Of a stretch of DNA of 64,000 nucleotides, positions 26,701-35,234 are shown in pieces. The notes beneath the pieces are model-generated. The model did no database searches. It saw only the letters and a list, made by a program, of their open reading frames with translations, and had not been told where the DNA came from. The DNA is taken from positions 1 to 64,000 of the forward strand of contig JAAEAF010001558.1 of the NCBI GenBank assembly GCA_011037195.1. The letters are read 5' to 3'. Made by a program: the position numbers and the translations under genes. Within the stretch, counting starts at the first letter, position 1. Each line of letters begins with the position of its first letter. The stretch is from Triatoma infestans. Its lineage: Eukaryota > Arthropoda > Insecta > Hemiptera > Reduviidae.

Positions 26701-27216
26701 TCTTCCCTTATGTTAAATGAACATATCTTTTGTGTTATTTCTCTAAAGATTTAGCACTTACACTCTTTTTTAGACTAAAGACTTTGAATGATGCTAGTCT
26801 TCGCTTCCACACTGGATTATCCAAGATATCCTATTGATCAGAGACATTTTCCGTGGTAGCCTGCTTCATTTTGTTCGTCTTCATCTTATGTCTTCATCCT
26901 ATTGATGACTAGATAACGCCCGAAACCGATAGATAACCAACAATATGAACTTTTTCATATCACAAAACTTAATATAACAATCTTTATAAATGTATCTTTA
27001 TAAGTGTATCTCTCTATTTTCTTTTATGTGTATTTTATTTTCACTAATGATATTATAATTTTTATGACATGCTTGCTATAGCCGGAAAATCGCTACCACG
27101 TACCTAAAGGCTCCAAGTTTTACAGAGTTAAAGTACAGCCTGTTTCAATGTCTCGCAGCCAACAACTACAACAGTCTCCACATAGTTCTCTTGGCTCTTC
27201 TGGCCATAGTAATTAG
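2724..27216 (+). CDS. RB1CC1: RB1CC1/FIP200 (Atg17-like) autophagy scaffold, complete gene model
   Basis: FIP200 is the large scaffold of the ULK1/Atg1 kinase complex that starts autophagosome formation in the cytosol. I assembled 22 coding exons with GT..AG borders: 2724-2791, 5658-5866, 5948-6109, 10294-10420, 12639-12822, 14067-14237, 14353-14537, 14774-14960, 15957-16136, 16608-16772, 16910-17031, 17190-17283, 20437-20625, 20722-21012, 21147-21314, 22410-22549, 22850-23092, 23239-23323, 23593-23642, 24628-24752, 25934-26001, 27082-27216. Phases agree throughout and give 3348 nt, 1115 residues plus stop. The order is ubiquitin-like fold (1 to about 80), helical Atg17-like scaffold (about 95-545), low-complexity linker, coiled coil (about 619-960), and Claw (about 1008-1100). 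Human FIP200 is near 1594 residues, so this coiled coil is shorter. Additional small or alternative exons cannot be excluded. Confidence 0.95.
4205..4760 (+). repeat. Dispersed repeat family (DR), copy in RB1CC1 intron 1
   Basis: This copy carries the landmarks ATTCCGTTTAGGTA, then GCGATTTTCTAGAAAA, then TTTGAAACAATTTTCCGGGG. These recur in the same order in many places in the window. No protein is encoded. Confidence 0.75.
5170..5635 (+). repeat. DR copy ending 22 bp before the RB1CC1 exon 2 acceptor
   Basis: The copy begins with an AACTCACAAACGGAAAACAG block and ends with the terminal block TAAGAGAAAGTCTTGGGAGT followed by GTTTTACACCAG and a T run. That T run merges with the polypyrimidine tract of the exon 2 acceptor at 5656-5657. 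Confidence 0.75.
5658..17283 (+). CDS. RB1CC1: RB1CC1 coding exons 2-12: ubiquitin-like fold and helical scaffold
   Basis: Exon 2 carries VATLKEAVQRTCGIALDKQV and the family signature VCSYSAGTDTSPIFLFSK. Exon 3 contains LPPTIATVAVRSQLA and CEKLVHDQHLQQQ. Exon 4 has GWAAVIANLDDITLLFKS. Exon 8 contains LKWVVYVESRL and VYLTAVAEVVRRRTFSQAFL, a block nearly identical in animal FIP200. Exon 10 has SVPDLTTITQFF. Exons 11 and 12 encode a Ser/Gln- and Glu-rich linker. This region corresponds to the Atg17-like dimerising scaffold that binds ATG13. Intron 3 (6110-10293) and intron 12 (17284-20436) are the largest here and hold dispersed repeats and TE relics. Confidence 0.93.
6335..7380 (+). repeat. Compound DR copies in RB1CC1 intron 3
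   Basis: Two DR units sit in series. The blocks at about 6525-6650 and 6890-7015 are near-identical and share AAGTTCCACCAGGGGG and GTTTTGGTCAAAATCGATTA. The unit opens with a TAGTAAGAGAAATAG block and closes near 7375 with AGAATGCCGTGTGAGTATTT. Confidence 0.75.
7540..8300 (+). repeat. Degraded DR copies in RB1CC1 intron 3
   Basis: Landmarks are TTCTTTCTGGGAAAATTGAT near 7555, the AAGAGGAAGTATGAGTTC block near 7805, and the ATGTTTTAAGGTTTCCTG block near 7863. Order and spacing are disturbed, so this is probably several partial copies. Confidence 0.55.
8301..9500. other. RB1CC1 intron 3, AT-rich without recognised features
   Basis: Apart from a partial repeat of the 6720-6860 sequence at about 8440-8580, I see no coding or structured element. 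Both share CACTGTATACAGT with flanking TTAGAATTG- or TTAGAGTAA-like sequence. Confidence 0.4.
9505..9720 (-). repeat. Second dispersed repeat block, copy 1 (pair with 56415-56610)
   Basis: The segment shares AATTAATAC, GGCCATAAAAATG, GTGGTGGGGATT, GGAGCGCTCT and TTTAATTTTAAACTA with 56415-56610 in the same order and spacing. It directly adjoins a minus-strand DR copy, as does its partner, so it is probably the far end of a longer DR form. Confidence 0.7.
9835..10215 (-). repeat. DR copy, minus orientation, in RB1CC1 intron 3
   Basis: Reverse-strand landmarks are present: AAAATCACGAAAA, the complement of the GGAAGTGCGAC region at about 9908 (CCTTCCGGTTTATGGATTTT), and CCTAAACGAAACACCAACTT. 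A plus-type block TCCTAGTAAGAGGAAGTAAA follows at about 10127. Confidence 0.65.
11190..12240. other. RB1CC1 intron 4 segment, unidentified, partly GC-richer
   Basis: A 13-bp perfect hairpin lies at 11198-11210/11235-11247 (AAATATTGTGTAT and its complement, 24-nt loop). The 11520-11900 part has higher GC than its surroundings, including GGCCGGCGGATCACC, which suggests inserted TE sequence. I cannot name a family and no long frame survives. Confidence 0.35.
13205..13560 (+). repeat. DR copy in RB1CC1 intron 5
   Basis: Contains AATCGCAGGAAACTTTTGCA, TTTCGGGCAAAATC, GGGAAGTGCGACTTGACTGA and GTTTCCCGGGAAGATGGATT in canonical order. Confidence 0.8.
13561..13975. other. RB1CC1 intron 5 segment of unknown origin, GC-richer
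   Basis: The 13740-13965 part has a balanced composition unlike the neighbouring intron. On the minus strand it is open for 62 codons (13771-13959). I recognise no domain. A decayed TE fragment is the simplest reading. Confidence 0.3.
15483..15620 (-). repeat. Diverged SINE-1 copy in RB1CC1 intron 8
   Basis: Aligned with the 37730-37940 SINE it keeps CGCGTCAACATC next to an A run, then CGGCC, GAGCTGCAGAGACTCTTATT and a TAGCACAGCC-like block. The copy is old and both flanks are unclear. Confidence 0.4.
17345..17810 (+). repeat. DR copy in RB1CC1 intron 12
   Basis: Opens with CACCGCGATTGCTGGAG and contains the CAAGGTTCGATCAAAATC block. It ends with TGCAGTAAGAGAAAGCCATT followed by TAAATATTTCACATC, the typical end block. 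Confidence 0.7.
17811..19440. other. RB1CC1 intron 12, AT-rich, nothing recognised
   Basis: I see no exon, RNA gene or clear repeat boundary. A run of nine G residues at about 18174-18182 stands out in the otherwise AT-rich sequence. Confidence 0.4.
19560..20120 (-). pseudogene. Relic of a reverse transcriptase (non-LTR) antisense in RB1CC1 intron 12
   Basis: Reading the minus strand between 19880 and 19560 gives, with frame changes, GEIVDIQQGFSEGK, then an LFSVIMEQFFEHYG-like stretch, then MLLYADNKIILADSVKELNK. These correspond to motif B (QG..LSP..F) and motif C (YADD) of non-LTR reverse transcriptases, with YADD changed to YADN. Upstream at about 20120-19990, EDQLIRIFKQLYENVAVIT may belong to the same relic. 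Stops and frameshifts make it dead. It seems unrelated in detail to the LINE family at 53-64 kb. Confidence 0.55.
20437..23642 (+). CDS. RB1CC1: RB1CC1 coding exons 13-19: coiled coil and tail linker
   Basis: Exons 13-16 are rich in Glu, Lys, Arg, Leu and Ala with heptad character, for example ELERIRREEAERLLEEERSR in exon 14 and LKEELALEKARALEEERT in exon 15. This corresponds to the long coiled coil of FIP200. Exon 17 adds a duplicated IDNKD..LLLRI unit (see separate entry), then RELEADKARLLTELTVLKS and a Ser/Pro-rich stretch. Exons 18-19 encode a polar linker before the Claw. Intron 19 (23643-24627) contains two foldback elements. Confidence 0.9.
21335..21730. repeat. DR copy with mixed orientation in RB1CC1 intron 15
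   Basis: The start carries a palindromic TCTTAGTGCTAGTAAGAGAA and a plus-type GAGGTCCTCTCAATACAGAC. From about 21470 the landmarks are in minus orientation (ACTTCTGGTTGATGGATTTT, CTAAACGAAATACCAAGTTT). The copy is therefore an inversion or a junction of two copies. It begins about 20 bp after the exon 15 donor. Confidence 0.65.
22737..22791. repeat. Hairpin 58 bp before the RB1CC1 exon 17 acceptor
   Basis: Arms 22737-22756 and 22772-22791 are reverse complements at 19 of 20 positions (core GTTTATACGGCCA), with a 15-nt loop. The similarity continues weakly outward, so it may be the centre of a small foldback element in intron 16. Confidence 0.85.
22831..22995 (+). repeat. 81-bp in-frame tandem duplication across an RB1CC1 intron-exon junction
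   Basis: The sequence around the exon 17 acceptor (22850) is repeated 81 bp downstream at 22931. Both units run from an ATTATG-plus-pyrimidine tract through GAGCATAGATAATAAGGAT to a coding LLLRI block. The first unit keeps a working acceptor, TTTTTTCTAG. The second has TTTCTCG, with no AG, and is read through as coding sequence. Because 81 is a multiple of three, residues IDNKD(T/S)LLLRI(K/R)E appear twice, separated by about 16 residues that include former intron sequence. Confidence 0.9.
23424..23453. repeat. ATT microsatellite
   Basis: About ten uninterrupted ATT/TTA units lie in RB1CC1 intron 18. Confidence 0.9.
23714..23844. mobile_element. Short MITE-like foldback in RB1CC1 intron 19
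   Basis: The ends are imperfect inverted repeats of about 22 bp: ATTTGACAAGAGAGTGAAAT on the left, and on the right the complement of ATTTGACGCGAGAGTAAAGT. The length of about 130 bp, the lack of coding capacity and the terminal inversion suggest a MITE. A target duplication was not established. Confidence 0.55.
23937..24208. mobile_element. Large foldback element with about 90-bp arms in RB1CC1 intron 19
   Basis: The arms 23937-24029 and 24118-24208 are reverse complements over about 90 bp with one short gap and roughly four positions in five matching. The shared core is AGACCGCGCCAGTG, then TTTGTTAGAAACC, ACGTTTC and TGCAATGAG. The spacer is about 88 bp. No transposase is encoded. In the RB1CC1 pre-mRNA it would fold into a long double-stranded hairpin. 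Confidence 0.85.
24628..27216 (+). CDS. RB1CC1: RB1CC1 coding exons 20-22: C-terminal Claw domain
   Basis: Exon 20 reads NVGDAVLVVWDDALSAYTIV and DSSTLYFLHPDCLESLGL. Exon 21 has GEVVHKEYCQAKK. Exon 22 has NRYHVPKGSKFYRVKVQPVS. These match the FIP200/Atg11 Claw, the beta-rich dimer that binds FIR motifs of cargo receptors such as p62, including its KEYCQAKK and GTKFYRVKA blocks. A Ser/Gln-rich tail of about 20 residues follows and the frame ends at TAG 27214-27216. Confidence 0.95.
25160..25620 (+). repeat. DR copy in RB1CC1 intron 20
   Basis: Contains TATCTCAAAAAACGAAAAGT, CGCTGGAAGCTCAAAATTG and TGACATGAAATTTTGGTCC, and ends with AGAGCCACGTGAGTGTTTCA at about 25587-25606. Confidence 0.8.
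26145..26420 (-). repeat. Degraded DR-related block in RB1CC1 intron 21
   Basis: TTTGAAGAAAATCGCGTAAC is the complement of the AAACCGATTTTCTTCAAA block seen in other DR copies (53050, 57470). It is followed by a minus-type TTTTTCTGGAAAAATTCATT. Limits are uncertain. Confidence 0.4.
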
Positions 27217-30200
27217 GTTTTTCATTTATTTCTTGTTTTTTTAAAGTGCTTTAATAATTTAGGCAATTCTCGTAACTTTTCCCAAAGCAACTTTATTAAT
27301 TAATGAAAAGATTGTTTTGTTGCTTTTTTTTATTTTTTACCAATCGTCGTCAAAGGTGATATTTTTTTTTATTTTCATTTTTGATTGTTAACATGTTTTT
27401 TTGTTATCGATAAATTTCATAATTTAGTCATATTTAACGTGGAATATAAAAAGGGTGAAGGTTTTTGATTGTGTATAGTAAACATTTTTTTTTTTTAAAT
27501 TTATGGAGTATTTGTGTAAATAATGTTTTTAATAAGATAAACTTTCAGCGGTTAATTTGTATGTGAATGCATGCTATAAATATGTGATAAATATTGAAGT
27601 GTTTTGCAATAAGTATAATTTTTTTTTTTTTATTATTATTTCTCAGTCCCAAATTTCGCACAGCTGATTAAATTTTTTTGTTCGAATTAAAAAAAAAAAG
27701 TTCGCTGAAAACAAAAGTAATAATTAAAAAAAATATAGAGATATAAAACTAAAAACAAAAAATTTTATAAATTGGACTCCTTAAGTGCCTTTTTTCATCA
27801 AGCGACAAAAATTATATAATATATATTTTAAAAAAATGAAGTCTCGATATTAATTTTTTTTTTTTTAATTTATTTTCTTGGATTATGTCAAGTTAGTTCC
27901 TATAATAAGCAAAAAGTTCAATGGGAAAAAAAGTATGCAAGTAAATTGTTTTTCTTTAAAAAAAAAAAGGTTTTCGCTTTTAATTTATACAGCATTTTGT
28001 CATGTATTAAACCTTTAACTGCTATATACAATACAAGCACACAAACATTATGTGTTGGCAGTTCATTTAAGCTGGTCACAATGTATGCTACTAGCTCCTG
28101 CCCTTTATTGTAGCTAGAAAAAACCAGATGACATTTTAGATATATTAAACAGGCTAGTGGCCTTCGTTGAACTTTCCTTTACCTTATGGAAAAAATTATT
28201 CTTTCTAGTCTATCTATCCCGAAGGTTAAGAGTTATTTGATTTTTTTATTTATTAAAAAAAAGACATTACCAAGATGATTACATTACTTAAGTTTAGACA
28301 GCCGACTGCAAAACAAGTGTGTTTTATTCTCAAAACAAATAAAAGTGTGTTTGAGAAAGTTCCATTTGCAGTTAAACAGGTTTGATTTTTTAACGTAAAA
28401 TACGTGTTTTGGGAGGCACCTATTTGGTAAAAAGCGAACGTAACTCTCATGAAAAAGTGAACGAACGTTGTCTCATGGCGGGGGTAGGGGTACTTGGTCG
28501 GTAAGGGGATGAAAAATTATTCTACGCATGCAGCAACTGTCTTTTATGACAATATCTGTCATAAACATATCGTTTAAATTTTTTCATGTCACCTCATTGG
28601 CTCTTCATTCCCAACTATCATTGTATTTTCATTCGTTTTTTTTTTTGTATCATTCTTTATTTAAACGTGTTGAAATTGTTTGTGAAAAATTAAAATAATA
28701 ATAATAAAAAACTCGAAACGACTTTCTTTTCTCTTTGATTCTGACCGGTATAAGGATTTTTCCTTTATCATCAGAATCTTGATCTCTCATCTCAATAGTC
28801 CATGCAGAGAATGGTGATGACAGTTCCAACTTATAAAATTTCTTTTATATACTAAACACTTAGTAAGTAGTCTTTGATCTTACTAGTCCGGGTGACAGAA
28901 AAAAGCCACCTCTGTAAAGTGGAAGTCAACGTCACTAAAAATGAACTTAAAGTTTTATGCAGCATTTGAAACCTCCACCAATCACGTTTACATTTTGTCA
29001 CTGATTGTGAAGTCTTTTGAGAAATTTGAATTTAATCTTATAAAGTATGTTTACTGTTTTGTGGAATATGTATCTTCTTCTTTTTTTTATTAGTTTTTTT
29101 AATCCAGATCTTTCCAATGTTTATGGAATCAAAAAATGTTCATGGTTTTTAAAGTCTGATTTTACGAAGATAATTACATATTTGCAAACAGTTTTGTTTC
29201 GTAAAATAGAAAGCTCAAACAAGGCAGCTTAAAAGGGTGACATTATATAGCAATTAAAGGGTTAAAAATATATTTTGTTAAATAAAATAAAATAAATAAA
29301 AGATAAAATGAATAAATAAAATAAAATTATTGCTGTACCTGAGTAGGAAAGAGTCTGATAGATAAATGGCTTTATTAAATTATTGGGGACTTGAATGATT
29401 TCGTTTTGTTTTAGTTTCAGTATTAAAATGGAAAGTGTTTTTATATAATATGTGTTTATATGAATGTATGGATTTTCTTTTTCAGTTTGGTTTTTGTATT
29501 GGGAACTATCAGTTTTTGATTCTTTGTCCATCTTCGTTTCTTCTTCTTCTTTAAAATTTTTGTTCATTAATTAGAAAGAAAAATTAAATAAATAAAGAAG
29601 ACAGATTATATATTAAAAATTCTTTAAAAAAAAACAAAACTTTGTTGCTTAAATATATAATAACATTTTTATTTCTCAAATTAAATAAAACATTGATTTC
29701 CTGGTGTGCTTCCAGAAAATAATTAGAGATTCGCTTTTCTTTTCTTCTTTTTGTCTTATTTAAATTTTTAAATAATCACATTTAGCTCTTTGTCATGTTC
29801 TTGTTTAAAAAGATCATTATTATTAATTTTGTATATATGCATTGTGATCGCGATTCATTTAGGGTACTTACGTTTTTTCTATTCTTTTCTCATTATTAAA
29901 AAAAAATAAAACTTAGTGAGCCTGCTAATTAAAGTCAAACAAATTTTTGTTCTCTGTGATATAAAATGCTTTGTATTCATTTAAAAAAAAAAAAAAGCTC
30001 GATAATTTTTAAACGCCTTTAATTTTTTTGGTTCCTTCGCTTGTCTTTCTTTTTTTTTTTAATCCTTAGTCAAATGGTCCCAAGTTAGATATTTCCTTCT
30101 TTATTATTATTATTATTTTTTTTTTTTAATAATAATTTACTGCCTGCAAAATATGCTAATTAAAAATAATTATAAGGTCGACCAAAAATAAACAAAAAGA

Positions 30201-31960
30201 GGTCATTGACCCCTTTCGGCAATTATAAGAACTAATAAAACCCGATTTTTTACGAAAGAATACGAAAATCAATGATGTATGCATATAATAATAAACTCAG
30301 AAAATACTTAAGACAAAAGTTTATGTGCACACTGTGTACAAAATGTAATAATAATAAATAAAAAAAAGAACAAAGTAATTTTCCACATCTTATCCTTCTA
30401 TTGTATCTCTAGTTTATGTCGGTTTTTAAGCAGAGCATTGATTTCCAAATTTTTAAGAAATTGGTCGATCTTCTAGAGTGATTAGGTTAATTATTTTGTT
30501 TTTGTTTTTAATATAATTAGTATATAAGAAAATGTATATTACATTATAATTATATTTAGCAAGTGTACTTAATGGGCTTCAACATTTTATCTCCAGAATA
30601 AATAATAATAAAATAAAAACAGAAATAAAAATTTAAAAAAAAATAAAGTGATACTTAGATTTATTTAGTGATGTAATGCAAGAAACATTTAAGTTGCAAA
30701 GAAAAAATATAAGATTTTTAAGCAGCCATTATTTAGTTAATGATAAATGTGTAAAGTCACAATTAAAATATTCTGTATAAATTGCACTGGTTTCTTCAAA
30801 AAAAGAAAAATTAGTAACAATTGCGTTCACTCACTGTACAGATACATTTTTAGTGATAAAAATAGTGATTTTTTCGTTTGTTTGTTTGCCATTGTCTTAT
30901 ATTTTAGTGATGTGATTTAAAACAAAGTAAAGAGATATATATATATAAAATAATGTATTTCCGCATATAAATAAACAAAATGTTAAATTAATGAAAGGTT
31001 TAGTAGATGGAAAATATAGAATATAGTAATTATTAACTATCTTACACCTTCTAGCCATATTTTAATAATGAATCAGTACTTTTTTTTTCTTAAAAAAAAA
31101 AGCTCAAAATATTGATTTTTAAAAACTGATAAAAAAAAATGTTTTTTTCTTATAACGTAAAAATAAAATATATATATCGCCATTTTTTTACGAAAAATTT
31201 TTCATACATGTTTTTTGGCAAAATAAAAGAAATATTTAAAACCAGCTAATTAATTATAAAACAACTAACCCCATTGATTATTTTGGCATGCCATGTTGAT
31301 AATTAGCATTTTTTTTTAATATCTCGTAAAAACAGGTTATCTTGCTTTCCCTCTCAACGCAGTAATGTTGACAGAAATTATACAATTTTTACTTTTCTTT
31401 CTCTATAATCATTTACTTTGTGTAATTTATATAAATAAAAGTAAATGTGATAAACTGAATATGTGGATATGAAAGTTATGTGGAGAAAATATGGTATTAC
31501 TGAGAGGGGGCCCTATGGCGCTTCAATCGGCGGGTCTAGAAAACTTATAGTGTACTTTAACATGACTTTTTTGGACATTTCTTTTCATCGTGTCCAGAGC
31601 CAAAGAACATATTGTATGTATAAAAACCAAGATTCTTCTATAATTTTTCTCAGCGCTGATGTAAATAGTATCTCAATTTTTCTTTTCTTTTTTTTAAAAA
31701 ATATAGCTTGCAATTATCTGAATTTCTTTTATATATATATATATGTAAAATGTATATTTAAAATATTTATATATTCAAATATAAGTGTTGTGATGTAGTT
31801 TTACTTTTTACCATTTTTTTTTTGTTTTTGAGTACCAAAAAACTAGATTTTGCGGATTAAAAAAAAATATATATATAATTGGTACAAACCATGTACAAAA
31901 AAACTGTTATGTTAATAAAACTTGTTTTTTATTGATTTTATTATTAATATTATTTATTTA
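27217..31960 (+). other. Probable long 3' untranslated region of RB1CC1
   Basis: This 4.7-kb tract has almost no G+C, many runs of T or A, and no coding exon. It also lacks the dispersed repeats and LINE fragments that occur every 1-3 kb elsewhere in the window. That is what a transcribed, constrained 3' UTR would look like. Many AATAAA-like hexamers are present; the last strong one, AATAAA at about 31914, precedes a T-rich stretch and repeat-bearing DNA. Short open frames at 28253-28450, 29262-29567 and 31463-31798 resemble nothing and look random. Confidence 0.45.
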
Positions 31961-32860
31961 TTTTAACCCTCACAGGCAGTTTTTTTTTCATTTTCAAGGA
32001 TTCATTTCTATTCCTATTCTAAAGATTTAGAAGATTTGCCATCTTGAAATCATCTCAAAAATAGCTCTGCTTCGGTATCATAGTAGATAATATGGATCAG
32101 TCACACAAAATCACATCGATTAAAATCATTCAACCGTAAGTACCTACGTCTAGATTTTTTCTTTTTACTATAAATATTGTTTTTCATGTTTATTTATTTT
32201 TTCGAACCTTAAATATTTACACTTTTGAGGAGAATTTGTCAATTCAAAATATGAAATTTCACTCTAAGAGTCGTGTCAAAGTTTTAATATGACTAGAACA
32301 ATTTTTAGTAACGATCAAAGAAAAAATTGACTAAGTTTTTAAACAGATTGGTAGTATTACTCTTTTTTAAATTTTAGATGTAATTACATTTTTCCAAAAA
32401 CTTTTTTTTCATAGCTTGTCGCCATAAGCCAAGCTACTCTTTTATTACTGGTCAGTAATAGTCTTCATCATTATTGTTGGCTGTCTGATATAAATATTAG
32501 ACGAATTTATGTACCATAAATAAGTTCATCGCAAATTTCATTTCAAGCAACTGTCTGCAGTTGTAAATCGATACACCACTTTCATAACCTCCTATGTTTT
32601 CTGATGAAACTATTCTTTCAAAACTAATTGGACGTAGAATATCATCCTTAATATTGCCATCAAGATATTCCAAAAACTTAAACACATTAGTTTTTTTTCC
32701 TAGTGACCGGCTATTCAACCATTCTGCGTAGCGTTTAAAAGAACTTATGCTGCGTTGGTGATTGACGTTGTCTAGTTCCAGGGGGTGATGAGAACAATCT
32801 TGAATGCGAACAACTTTATCCTCCAAACATTAGTTATTCAAAGATCGTATATTTTAGGTG
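31961..32860. other. Intergenic AT-rich DNA, no gene recognised
   Basis: A minus-strand frame at 32497-32826 encodes 109 residues of no recognised family, with a composition a little richer in GC than its flanks. It could be a random or decayed frame. I see nothing else. Confidence 0.3.
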
Positions 32861-32864
32861 TGTA

Positions 32865-33435
32865 TGAACAAAATATCTCAAAAAAGAAAAATCCCAGGAA
32901 ACTCAAACTTTATTCCGTTTAGGTACTTCCACCGCACCTCTGTCATGAAGGTTTCGGGCAAAATCCATCAGCTGGAAGTGCAACTGAATGTTTTTTCCCC
33001 AGTTTTTCGCGATTTATTGTTTAATACATACATATCTATCACATTTACTTGAAACATTTTACCCGGGAAAATCGACTTTTTGGGTGTTTCTGGGGTATCA
33101 GTTTCCTTTAAAGTACCAGTTCAATACAATGCATGATTCTTCCACCTATATAATATTAATATACATTAGAAGCATTGCTAGCAATCCAAATTTGAAGTAA
33201 ATCGATTATCGCAAAGTGCAATTAATAGAATAGTTTTTTGAGGTTTTGAATTTTCTCGAAAACGACTCATTTTTTTGGATAAAACTGTTTTTAGTTGGTT
33301 CTGAGGAATCTAAGACATTAAATTCCAAATGTGTTTGTTCAATATTATTGGCGCTCTCTTTATCTGCTACGATTGGTACGTTTGTTAGGTCCCCCTCCCC
33401 ACTCTTTTATATTTATGTTAGACTGAATAAATAAG
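32865..33435 (+). repeat. DR copy interrupted by a LINE fragment
   Basis: Landmarks in order: AATATCTCAAAAAAGAAAAA, CCCAGGAAACTCAAACTTTA, TTCCGTTTAGGTACTTCCAC, GTTTCGGGCAAAATCCATCA, GGAAGTGCAACTGAATG and CATTTTACCCGGGAAAATCG. The end block (AATAAGAGAAAGTCATTTGA at about 34275) lies beyond the LINE, so the retrotransposon landed inside this copy. Confidence 0.85.
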
Positions 33436-34260
33436 AAAAATTTGCCATTTAAAGAACATTTGATACAGCTCCTACCTCCTAAAAATTACTTAATATTATC
33501 TGATAGCCTTAGCGGTCTAATTAAATTAAAAAATTCTCTGCACTCACCTCCCCCAAATCATATTTTAACAGAAATCTTGGAGTTACTTAGTATTTTAAAA
33601 AACGAAAATACGTCTGTAAATTTCATATGGATTAAGGGGCATAGTGGGCTCATACATAACGAAACCGTCGATTTATTAGCCAAAGAGGCAGCGGTGTCAG
33701 GGGAATACCTGGACTACAAGTTATATCCGTCTGACTTGAAGGGGATACTAAAGAGAAGAATAATTGAAAAGTGGCAAAAGCAATACGAAGTCTCTAGTAC
33801 GAAGGGTAATTTCTACAAAGAAAATGTGAAGAGAGTTGACACCGTCCTTTGGCTAAGAAAATGGCGGCTCGTAAACATATGGTAACCGCAATTAGCAGGC
33901 TGAGGTCTATCCACGTTGTATGTGGCGCTTATTTGTGTAAAATAGGACAAGAGACTCCCATTATGCGCAACTTGCAAAGTTAAAGAGGACTTCCAACATA
34001 TCGTAATGTTATGTCCATTATTTTCCATTCCAAGAAAAAAATTATTTGATGAATTGTTTAAATTTCTGCCCGCTTCTTTCTACTATAATCAAATAATATT
34101 TTCTCCGATATTCGCAGTTCTAAATTTACTCAACGAATTCATTAAAAACTACAAATGCGGTTAGGTAGGACACTCTCCCTCCCTTGAAATATATTATAGT
34201 GTAATGGACATGGATGTATGGCGAAACGCTAATGCAAAAAAAAAAAAAAATTTGTCATTT
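33436..34260 (+). mobile_element. 5'-truncated non-LTR retrotransposon 3' end with RNase H, flanked by a 15-bp duplication
   Basis: The frame 33442-33885 encodes a ribonuclease H segment (LILSDSLSGLIKLKN, then FIWIKGHSGLIHNETVDLLA). After frameshifts it continues with LRSIHVVCGAYLC and a Cys/His block, CATCKVKEDFQHIVMLCPLF, typical of I/R1-like LINE C-termini. The 3' end is an A run at about 34236-34250. Flanks AAAAATTTGCCATTT (33436-33450) and AAAAATTTGTCATTT (34246-34260) agree at 14 of 15 positions and are the likely target-site duplication. The element is dead: truncated and frameshifted. Confidence 0.85.
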
Positions 34261-34261
34261 T

Positions 34262-34855
34262 ATTTATTATAAAGGAATAAGAGAAAGTCATTTGAGTGTT
34301 TCACACCAAGTTTTTTGTTTATAGACTTGAAAGAGGGTCTAATTCTTACCTAATGTATGTATAACCACAAAAAAAAATATCCCATGATCCCCAAACCTTT
34401 AAACATTGTCAAAATAAAAACTTTTGTATCAGGAAAGAGAAAGCCACAGGAGCTCGTATTATTAAAATTTGTGTTTTTAAAAATTGCCACTAGAGTTCTT
34501 CATCTTTGAAACTAGTTTGTGATCGATCACAGCAGACAGATGTAAGGAACATCCGGATTCGAGAAAAACGCTAAAAATGAAAAACTAATACATATATGTA
34601 TAAAATAAAACACTTAGGTCCGAAGATGAATTTATTTGAGCATCCACATGGAATGGTGAAAGATTCAATTCCAGAGCTGTCCACCCTCCACTCCACGGAG
34701 CCTTACAAATTGGAACGCTATGAAGAAGCGCCAGAGCTACCCCCAGAGACTTTATCTTTAATATCTCCACATATTTTTTTTTTTATAAGAATTCGTAAGG
34801 AATGCGGTCATAGCCCGGTTCATTATCTTTTACTGTTTTGAGCAATCACTTCAAA
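34262..34855. other. DR end block and unannotated intergenic DNA
   Basis: About 34262-34320 holds the terminal block of the interrupted DR copy (GAGAAAGTCATTTGAGTGTT). The remainder has no recognised coding or repeat structure. Confidence 0.4.
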
Positions 34856-35050
34856 AGCGGCCTCTACACGGTCAATAATATTGTCAATACTGATATTGAC
34901 AATATAACCATCAATACTCGTGCTAACCAATCACAATACTTCATTACCTTACACGATCAATATTATTGTCAATATTTTCAACTTACATGGTCAATATTAT
35001 TGTCAATACTCTAAAGTATTGTCAATATTATTGACCGTGTAGAGGTCGCT
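34856..35050. mobile_element. 195-bp MITE with 36-bp terminal inverted repeats
   Basis: The ends AGCGGCCTCTACACGGTCAA and, as complement, AGCGACCTCTACACGGTCAA start inverted repeats that match at about 34 of 36 positions. The interior contains further direct and inverted copies of the TCAATATTATTGTCAATA motif. AAA flanks both ends (34853-34855 and 35051-35053) and could be a 3-bp target duplication, although such a short A-rich match is weak. No coding capacity. Confidence 0.85.
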
Positions 35051-35084
35051 AAACGTTGATAAAACCATTAATTAGTACTTAAAT

Positions 35085-35170
35085 GTGAAATGTGGAATTT
35101 GGAGTTAAACTTAGGTAAGTCTCAAATAGTAGTATTCAGGAATGGCGGTAGGCAGGGTAAGAACAAAAAT
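35085..35170 (+). pseudogene. Splinter of a LINE reverse transcriptase
   Basis: One frame reads MWNLELNLGKSQIVVFRNGG. It aligns with the QWNLEINLNKSKIMVFKNGG and QWNLSVNLEKSKIMIFRKGG segments, just after RT motif C, of the copies at 61130-61190 and 63820-63880. Only about 80 bp is recognisable. Confidence 0.65.
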
Positions 35171-35234
35171 CATTTTAATAAAATTAGTAAATGTAGTACA
35201 TACAATGTATCATGACAAACTCTAATATTTCACT

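Noticed and set aside
29262..29567. 101-codon Lys/Glu/Ile-rich minus-strand frame
   Set aside because: Lies in the presumed RB1CC1 3' UTR and reflects A/T-run composition.
33813..34028. Minus-strand 71-codon frame
   Set aside because: Antisense of the RNase H LINE fragment.
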